From NCBI GenBank assembly GCA_945788595.1, contig CALZMS010000005.1:1-14598 (forward strand): a stretch of DNA of 14,598 nt, in the 5' to 3' direction. The first letter of the stretch is position 1, and the number at the start of each line of letters is the position of its first letter. The translations under genes and the position numbers were made by a program. This document shows positions 7,137 through 14,598 of this stretch, piece by piece. The notes under the pieces were generated by a model. It was not told the DNA's origin. It searched no databases and worked only from the letters and a program-made list of their open reading frames with translations. Source of the stretch: an uncultured Lachnospiraceae bacterium (GTDB lineage Bacteria > Bacillota > Clostridia > Lachnospirales > Lachnospiraceae).

Positions 7137-7221
7137 CTCATTTTCTGTCGGATTTGAGGACTTTTTATCACATCATCCTCATTCTTTCTCATCAGCAAGT
7201 GACCCTTTTCAGTCTGAACAC

Positions 7222-7977
7222 TTACTTTTTCCCCTGTTTTTTCGCAGAAATAATTTCATTTTTTCTCATCTGCACATCATCCCTGAACTGTTCCCAGGCA
7301 TCCTCATTCTGCACAAAGAACCGCGGACAGTCCTTTCCCGTAACATCATAATGCCGGATCACATCATCCTTATCCAGTGAAAACCGTTTACACAGCCAGG
7401 CCGTCAGCTGCACCAGAGAATCATAGGTATCCTCCGTAAACTCACCGGTATCATCGGGATGACAGCACTCAATGGACAGCGTATCCGTATTCCGATCATT
7501 GGACGCGTAAGCGATCTCCTTTGTCGGAATACACTGAACCACTTCCCCATCCAGCCCAATCACAAAATGGCTGCTCACCTTCCTGTCCTGACTATCCTTA
7601 AGATTCTCAAAATAATTCCTGTTCGCCATCGCCGAGCTACCCGGATTCGCCGTATAATGCACCACAATCCCCTTAACCGACTTCAACACGATCCCCGGCC
7701 GCGAATACGGATTCACCGTCAAAAGCTCCACATCGATCTCAGGAGCCCCAAACCAGTCAATATCTCCCTCAGCGTCATCAGGCATACTGCCCACAGCCTC
7801 CGCCTGCAAGATTGTTTTCTTCTGTTTCTCCGAAACAAAAGAAAACAAAAGAAGCACCGCTGCCACAACGATCACCACCGCCAAAATTCTAAGAAGAATC
7901 TGCTGCCGCCTGTCCTTCCTTCCCCGTCGGCGCCTTCTGTGCCTCCTCATCCTTGTCGTCTTTCGTTTCTCTACCAT
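7222..7977 (-). CDS. membrane-anchored N-acetylmuramoyl-L-alanine amidase (Amidase_2/PGRP type)
   Basis: A 251-residue cell-wall hydrolase that would cleave the amide bond between N-acetylmuramic acid and the stem peptide. A very basic N-terminus (RRHRRRRRGRKDRR) is followed by one membrane helix (about residues 27-48) with no clear cleavage site, suggesting a signal anchor with the enzyme outside the membrane. The zinc-dependent Amidase_2 domain starts near residue 85. The metal ligands expected from the family are His107 in VVHYTA, His209 in IRHYDVTGKDCPRFF, and Cys217. SSHFVIG and SIECC are also typical. The ribosome binding site is poor (GATGAAGAG). The start codon is only 32 nt downstream of the giant hairpin after guaB and no good promoter is seen, so expression may depend on read-through from guaB or on an unrecognised promoter. 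Confidence 0.9.
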   Translation of the reverse strand: MVEKRKTTRMRRHRRRRRGRKDRRQQILLRILAVVIVVAAVLLLFSFVSEKQKKTILQAEAVGSMPDDAEGDIDWFGAPEIDVELLTVNPYSRPGIVLKSVKGIVVHYTANPGSSAMANRNYFENLKDSQDRKVSSHFVIGLDGEVVQCIPTKEIAYASNDRNTDTLSIECCHPDDTGEFTEDTYDSLVQLTAWLCKRFSLDKDDVIRHYDVTGKDCPRFFVQNEDAWEQFRDDVQMRKNEIISAKKQGKK

Positions 7978-8009
7978 CTCTTCATCTACCGTCTTTCACC
8001 CTCGTAAAT

Positions 8010-8154
8010 GGCCGTCGCCCGCTGCCGGTCCGTAGATTATATATGTATTTTTGCGACTTTAGCGAGCACGACTCCGAGACTACAGGCTCGGAGCGAGCGC
8101 AGCAGGAGCAAAAAAATACATATATATGCTACGGACCGGCAGCGGGCGACGGCC
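8010..8154. repeat. giant hairpin element, copy 1 (after guaB)
   Basis: A 145-nt near-perfect inverted repeat. The outer arms 8010-8035 and 8129-8154 pair over 26 GC-rich bases without mismatch. Two mismatches and 15 AT-rich pairs follow inward, ending at a 58-nt core (8053-8110). The core contains its own hairpin, CTCCGAG (8072-8078) with CTCGGAG (8087-8093). The core is 56/58 identical to 13143-13200, but most of the arm sequence is not shared. It begins 15 nt after the guaB stop. No U-run follows it on the minus strand. It could be an RNA structure, a terminator-like element, a MITE-like palindrome, or more than one of these. Confidence 0.9.
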
Positions 8155-8169
8155 CAACACCCTTATCTA

Positions 8170-9642
<1,473 letters not shown>

Positions 9643-9681
9643 TTATGCGATAATATAACTCGTTACCCTAAGTTGTCCCAT

Positions 9682-9710
9682 AGTTTATCAAATCTGTCCG
9701 GCACTGTCAA
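9682..9710 (-). promoter_or_regulatory. predicted guaB promoter
   Basis: On the minus strand, consensus TTGACA (9705-9710) and TAAACT (9682-9687) are spaced by 17 nt, about 58 nt before the guaB start codon. The stretch between it and the groEL terminator is AT-rich with no other recognisable feature. Confidence 0.85.
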
Positions 9711-9811
9711 CTGGCAAAACCCACGCTTTTTTTACATTTTTTTCATTTTTTCCAAGCAATTTTTCTGACATTTCCCCACTTATCTGTATTATTTATAAAT
9801 GTCTATCTACA

Positions 9812-9848
9812 CACATAATAAAGGGCCGTTTCCACTCAGAAACGACCC
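9812..9848 (-). terminator. Rho-independent terminator of groEL
   Basis: GGGTCGTTTC (9839-9848) pairs with GAAACGGCCC (9823-9832) including one G-U pair, with a 6-nt loop and a T-rich TTTATTAT tail on the minus strand. It lies about 74 nt after the groEL stop. Confidence 0.87.
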
Positions 9849-9922
9849 TCACCTGTCTCAGTATTCTATTTACTGTCTGTTCAGCAGCTTCACAAATACT
9901 CCTGAAGCTCCATGAACCCTGA

Positions 9923-11572
<1,650 letters not shown>

Positions 11573-11857
11573 TTATTTTAAGATAGCCAGAATGTCATCC
11601 TGTTTGATGATCATGTATTTTTCTTCCTCAACCTCGATCTCGGTTCCTGCATATTTAGCATATACTACCTGATCGCCCGGCTGTACTTCCATGGTCACTG
11701 TCTTTCCGTCAACAATTCCGCCCGGTCCTACAGCGATAACCTCAGCCATCTGCGGTTTTTCTTTCTCACTGCCCGGCAGTACGATTCCGGATTTTGTGGT
11801 CTCTTCTGCAATGATTTTCTTTAAAACAACTCTGTCTCCCAAAGGTACTAATTTCAT
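11573..11857 (-). CDS. groES: co-chaperonin GroES (Hsp10)
   Basis: A 94-residue heptameric lid of the GroEL chamber. The N-terminal LVPLGDRVVLKK, the mobile loop EETTKSGIVLPGS (about residues 18-30) that docks on GroEL, and the C-terminal GTEIEVEEEKYMIIKQDDILAI are typical, as is the length. A consensus AAGGAGG lies before the ATG. It is first in the groES-groEL operon and directly follows the CIRCE element, so it should be induced by heat or misfolded proteins through release of HrcA. The hrcA gene is not in this window. Confidence 0.99.
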   Translation of the reverse strand: MKLVPLGDRVVLKKIIAEETTKSGIVLPGSEKEKPQMAEVIAVGPGGIVDGKTVTMEVQPGDQVVYAKYAGTEIEVEEEKYMIIKQDDILAILK

Positions 11858-11889
11858 ATTCAGGTCCTCCTTTTATGACTTTCTTTTTA

Positions 11890-11916
11890 TTAGCACTCGT
11901 TACGTTTGAGTGCTGA
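11890..11916 (-). promoter_or_regulatory. CIRCE operator (HrcA binding site)
   Basis: The plus strand reads TTAGCACTC, nine bases, then GAGTGCTGA. This is the CIRCE consensus inverted repeat with one change (GAGTGCTAA expected). It lies just downstream of the groES promoter and about 30 nt before groES, the normal position for HrcA repression. Confidence 0.95.
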
Positions 11917-11929
11917 TTGACTAATGCAT

Positions 11930-11958
11930 ATATTAGTGATTTTGTCTCATTTAGGCAA
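11930..11958 (-). promoter_or_regulatory. predicted groESL promoter
   Basis: On the minus strand, TTGCCT (11953-11958) and TAATAT (11930-11935) are spaced by 17 nt. The expected start site is immediately upstream of CIRCE. The stretch between it and the codY terminator (about 11960-12082) is AT-rich and holds nothing else recognisable. Confidence 0.72.
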
Positions 11959-12082
11959 CCACATGATTTTCAATATTTTATTATATTAAATCTTTATTGC
12001 TCTTTTTTACTCTTATTTTCTCATTTTTTCTCATGTTTTCGTTTTTATTATAATTTCACTGTTTTATATATGCAGCAAATGT

Positions 12083-12113
12083 AAAAAAATACCGCTTCCC
12101 CGAAAGGAAGCGG
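12083..12113 (-). terminator. Rho-independent terminator of codY
   Basis: CCGCTTCC and GGAAGCGG pair perfectly around a 6-nt loop and are followed on the minus strand by TATTTTTTT. The stem starts 9 nt after the codY stop. Confidence 0.95.
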
Positions 12114-12122
12114 CTGCTTTTG

Positions 12123-12899
12123 CTATTCTTTTTCTTTCATCTTTTTTAATTCATCAAAAATCACATCGTTCAGTACCTTAATATAAGTTCCCCGCATACC
12201 ACTGGATCTGGATTCGATAATACCGGCACTCTCAAACTTGCGCAAAGCATTGACGATCACAGAACGGGTGATACCTACACGATCCGCGATCTTACTGGCT
12301 ACCAGAATACCTTCGTTGCCATCCAGCTCCTCAAATATATGAACGATAGCCTCCATCTCGGAAAAAGACAGGGTATTAAAGGCCGATTTCACCACCTGGA
12401 CCTTTCTAGCCTCCTCCTGATTCTCTTCGTTCACTGAACGCATCATCTCCAGTCCCACTACAGTAGTACCATACTCACTGACAATAATATCATCTATATC
12501 GTAAGACTGTCCGCTGCGATACATAAACAAAGTTCCCAGCCGTTCTCCGGCAATGTCGATAGGACTGATGATCGCGTCATAATCCCGAATATTACTTCCC
12601 AGAAAACCCAGCGTCTCCAGATTCACATTCTCCTTCGTAGAAAGCACACTCAAAAAACGATCATTCAGAAGTGGATCCACATATCCGCCCACCTTATCCA
12701 CGATCAGCTCCGTGATCTCCTCCACGCCTTTACAGAGACCCACACCCAGAACCTTACCTTTACGGCTGATCACCAGAATATTGGAAGAAAGCGTCTCCAC
12801 CAGAACCTCACAGATATCGTTAAAAACAACTTTGGTAGAATTATTATTGTGCAAAAGCTTATTAATCTTTCTCGTTTTGTCCAGTAACTGTACGCTCAC
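12123..12899 (-). CDS. codY: global transcriptional regulator CodY
   Basis: A 258-residue GTP- and branched-chain-amino-acid-sensing DNA-binding protein that represses (sometimes activates) nutrient-limitation genes in Firmicutes. The N-terminal GAF-like ligand domain covers about residues 1-155. A linker helix leads to the winged helix-turn-helix, whose recognition segment ASKIADRVGITRSVIVNAL (201-219) and SRSSGMRGTYI (230-240) are nearly invariant in the family. The start is a GTG at 12899 with GGGAGG 6 nt upstream. It has its own promoter, a possible CodY box and a terminator, so it is likely monocistronic although close to topA, a common neighbour in Firmicutes. Confidence 0.98.
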   Translation of the reverse strand: MSVQLLDKTRKINKLLHNNNSTKVVFNDICEVLVETLSSNILVISRKGKVLGVGLCKGVEEITELIVDKVGGYVDPLLNDRFLSVLSTKENVNLETLGFLGSNIRDYDAIISPIDIAGERLGTLFMYRSGQSYDIDDIIVSEYGTTVVGLEMMRSVNEENQEEARKVQVVKSAFNTLSFSEMEAIVHIFEELDGNEGILVASKIADRVGITRSVIVNALRKFESAGIIESRSSGMRGTYIKVLNDVIFDELKKMKEKE

Positions 12900-12914
12900 T
12901 TACTTCCTCCCTTC

Positions 12915-12930
12915 ATTCCAACGATGGAAT
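12915..12930 (-). other. small hairpin in the codY leader
   Basis: ATTCCA and TGGAAT pair around a 4-nt loop in the codY 5' untranslated region, ending about 5 nt before the GGGAGG site. It could affect ribosome access. A 6-bp stem is weak evidence. Confidence 0.35.
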
Positions 12931-12951
12931 CCTTATTTTCTTCACTTTCAT

Positions 12952-12998
12952 ATATTAAAATATTTTTTTTGCATAATCAAGATATTTTTCAAAAAATT
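12952..12998 (-). promoter_or_regulatory. predicted codY promoter with a possible CodY box
   Basis: On the minus strand, TTGATT (12975-12980) and TAATAT (12952-12957) are spaced by 17 nt. Just upstream of the -35, AATTTTTTGAAAAAT (12984-12998) matches 13 of 15 positions of the known CodY box AATTTTCWGAAAATT. This suggests autoregulation, but the region is very AT-rich, so a chance match is possible. The rest of 12999-13096 holds no recognisable gene. Confidence 0.5.
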
Positions 12999-13096
12999 CA
13001 GACTTTTTCTCATTTTTAGAGTATTATCCACTCATTTCAAACTATTCCACCCGTTTACACTACACATTCCAACCATTACACCCTCCTGCAAAAACA

Positions 13097-13245
13097 GGGA
13101 CTGCCTGGGGGGGGCAACGCCCGCCATGTGTATACAGTTTTCGCGACTTTAGCGAGCACGACTCCGAGACCTCAGGCTCGGAGCGAGCGCAGCAGGAGCA
13201 AAAACTGTATACACATGACGGACGGTGCCGCCCCCAGGCAGTCCC
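13097..13245. repeat. giant hairpin element, copy 2 (after topA)
   Basis: A 149-nt inverted repeat. The 45-nt arms at 13097-13141 and 13201-13245 pair in perfect register (paired positions sum to 26342) with only four mismatches. The outer part is GC-rich and the inner 16 bp (ATGTGTATACAGTTTT) are AT-rich and perfect. The 58-nt core at 13143-13200 differs from copy 1 at two adjacent bases in its apical loop. It begins 13 nt after the topA stop. On the minus strand it is followed by TGTTTTTGC, so this copy could also terminate topA transcription. Confidence 0.9.
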
Positions 13246-13258
13246 GTCCGTCCTCATA

Positions 13259-14598
13259 TCATTCCTTACTATTCACTTCCACATATCCACAACTCTTATC
13301 CGCACAGGCGATCTTATTTCCCTTGACCACCATGTACCCTCCGCAGTTCGGACACTTCTTCTCCACCGGTCGCTGCCAGGACATAAATTCACAGTCCGGA
13401 TTATTCTCGCAGCCATAATAGATACGTCCCTTTTTCGTCCGGCGAAGCACGATATCCTTTCCGCACTCCGGACAGGCCACACCGATCTTTTCCAGATACG
13501 GCTTGGTGTTCTTACACTCCGGGAATCCGGGACAAGCCAGAAAACGTCCATGGGGACCATATTTGATTACCATATGTCTGCCGCAGTTCTCACAGATGAC
13601 ATCCGTCACCTCATCCTCGATCTTCACCTTTTCCAGTTCTTTCTCCGCTGCATTAACTGCCGCATCAAGATCCGGATAGAAATTTCGAACCACCGTCTTC
13701 CAGTCGATCTCACCTTCGCCCACCTGATCCAGAAGAGCCTCCATAGCAGCGGTGAAATGCACATCCACAATACTTGGGAAAGCTTCCTTCATCATCTGAT
13801 TGACCACATCTCCAAGCTCTGTCAAATACAGATTTTTATTCTCCTTGGACACATAACGACGGGCCAGGATCGTGGTAATCGTCGGCGCATAAGTACTTGG
13901 ACGTCCAATACCCAGTTCCTCCATAGTTTTTACGAGAGAAGCTTCTGTAAAATGGGCCGGCGGCTGGGTAAAATGCTGCTGAGGCTTCATTTCCTTCAGA
14001 GGCAGCTCGCTGCCCGCTTCCATTCCGCCGACAGCCTTGCTGTCCGGCTCCGTTTCCTCATCCGCCACTTTATATACCGCCATAAATCCCTCAAATACTG
14101 TACGGGAAGTAGATGCGCTGAACATATACTCTCCCGCCTCAATATGGGCTGTCGTAGTCTCTGATACGGCTGCTGCCATCCGGCTGGCCGCAAAACGGTT
14201 CCAGATCAGCTGATACAGTCTGAACTGATCTCTGCTTAAAGATTCCTTGACCTTTACCGGTGTACGGGTAATGTCTGTAGGACGGATAGCCTCATGGGCA
14301 TCCTGGATCTTATGCTCATCTTTTTTCTTTGTCTGGGACTGTCCCACATAATTTTCTCCATATGCAGAAGCAATATATTCTCTTGCGGCTGCATCTGCTT
14401 CTTCAGAAATTCTTGTAGAATCTGTACGCAGATAGGAGATCAGACCAACAGTACCTGAGCCTTTGATCTCAACACCCTCATACAGCTGCTGGGCAATGCG
14501 CATAGTCTTCTGAGTGGCAAAATTCAGCTGTTTTGACGCTTCCTGCTGCAGTGTACTGGTGGTAAAGGGAAGCGGGGATTTTTTCTGTCTCTCAGATT
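13259..14598 (-). CDS. topA: DNA topoisomerase I (C-terminal part; 5' end outside the window)
   Basis: A type IA topoisomerase that relaxes negative supercoils by single-strand passage. The frame stays open to the right edge, where PLPFTTSTLQQEA is a conserved TopA segment, so the gene is incomplete here at its N-terminus. The catalytic tyrosine is in GLISYLRTDSTR (codon 14432-14434). HEAIRPTD and GIGRPSTYAPTI are further family motifs. Three C-terminal four-cysteine zinc-ribbon units follow: one starting CENC, one starting CPEC and one starting CPNC. The frame ends normally at 13259. An internal ATG at 14503 is not the true start. It lies upstream of codY and is closed by the giant hairpin. 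Confidence 0.97.
   Translation of the reverse strand, partial: SERQKKSPLPFTTSTLQQEASKQLNFATQKTMRIAQQLYEGVEIKGSGTVGLISYLRTDSTRISEEADAAAREYIASAYGENYVGQSQTKKKDEHKIQDAHEAIRPTDITRTPVKVKESLSRDQFRLYQLIWNRFAASRMAAAVSETTTAHIEAGEYMFSASTSRTVFEGFMAVYKVADEETEPDSKAVGGMEAGSELPLKEMKPQQHFTQPPAHFTEASLVKTMEELGIGRPSTYAPTITTILARRYVSKENKNLYLTELGDVVNQMMKEAFPSIVDVHFTAAMEALLDQVGEGEIDWKTVVRNFYPDLDAAVNAAEKELEKVKIEDEVTDVICENCGRHMVIKYGPHGRFLACPGFPECKNTKPYLEKIGVACPECGKDIVLRRTKKGRIYYGCENNPDCEFMSWQRPVEKKCPNCGGYMVVKGNKIACADKSCGYVEVNSKE

Noticed and set aside
7137..7221. Possible terminator after the amidase
   Set aside because: Only weak complementarity (GAGGA...TCCTC) without a proper loop or U-run; not enough to call.
8010..8154. 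Interpretation as a CRISPR array or retron msr-msd
   Set aside because: There is no repeat-spacer periodicity and no cas gene or reverse transcriptase in the window. The structure is one palindrome per locus.
13128..13418. Plus-strand frame through hairpin copy 2 whose peptide resembles one from copy 1
   Set aside because: The similarity (ATLASTTPR...QARSERSRSK) reflects the shared nucleotide core. The frame overlaps topA and has no coding support.

Overview
All recognisable genes in this window lie on the minus strand. The sequence looks like the chromosome of a low- to mid-GC anaerobic Firmicute, most likely a Clostridia/Lachnospiraceae gut bacterium. This is inferred from gene families and not from a marker gene. 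Supporting features are CodY, a CIRCE-controlled groESL pair, strong AGGAGG-type ribosome binding sites, sigma-A-like promoters with 17-bp spacers, a ZTP riboswitch, and a purine pathway whose last two steps are split between a PurO-type IMP cyclohydrolase and a stand-alone AICAR transformylase.

Layout in the direction of transcription (right to left): topA (5' end outside the window), a 149-nt giant hairpin element, codY with its promoter and terminator, groES-groEL behind a CIRCE operator, guaB with promoter and a 145-nt giant hairpin element after its stop, a membrane-anchored N-acetylmuramoyl-L-alanine amidase, then the ZTP riboswitch-purO-purH unit closed by a long-stem terminator. pepF (oligoendopeptidase F), a TM1586-like nitroreductase and tRNA-Gly(GCC) follow. 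The window ends with a probable mscL / small membrane protein / alpha-beta hydrolase operon.

Purine metabolism runs through the window. purO and purH finish IMP synthesis. The upstream ZTP riboswitch senses the AICAR (ZMP) derivative that accumulates when 10-formyl-THF is short. guaB commits IMP to guanine nucleotides, and CodY in characterised Firmicutes reads GTP and branched-chain amino acids. The link between these loci is inference from family knowledge.

The least explained feature is a pair of giant hairpins, after guaB and after topA. They share a 58-nt core (56/58 identical, both differences in the apical loop) inside 43-45-nt arms. The arms are self-complementary within each locus but largely different between loci. 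Both copies start 13-15 nt after a stop codon in the same orientation. A third long hairpin with a 57-nt loop of unrelated sequence sits 12 nt after purH. This looks like a family of 3'-end structured or mobile palindromic elements.
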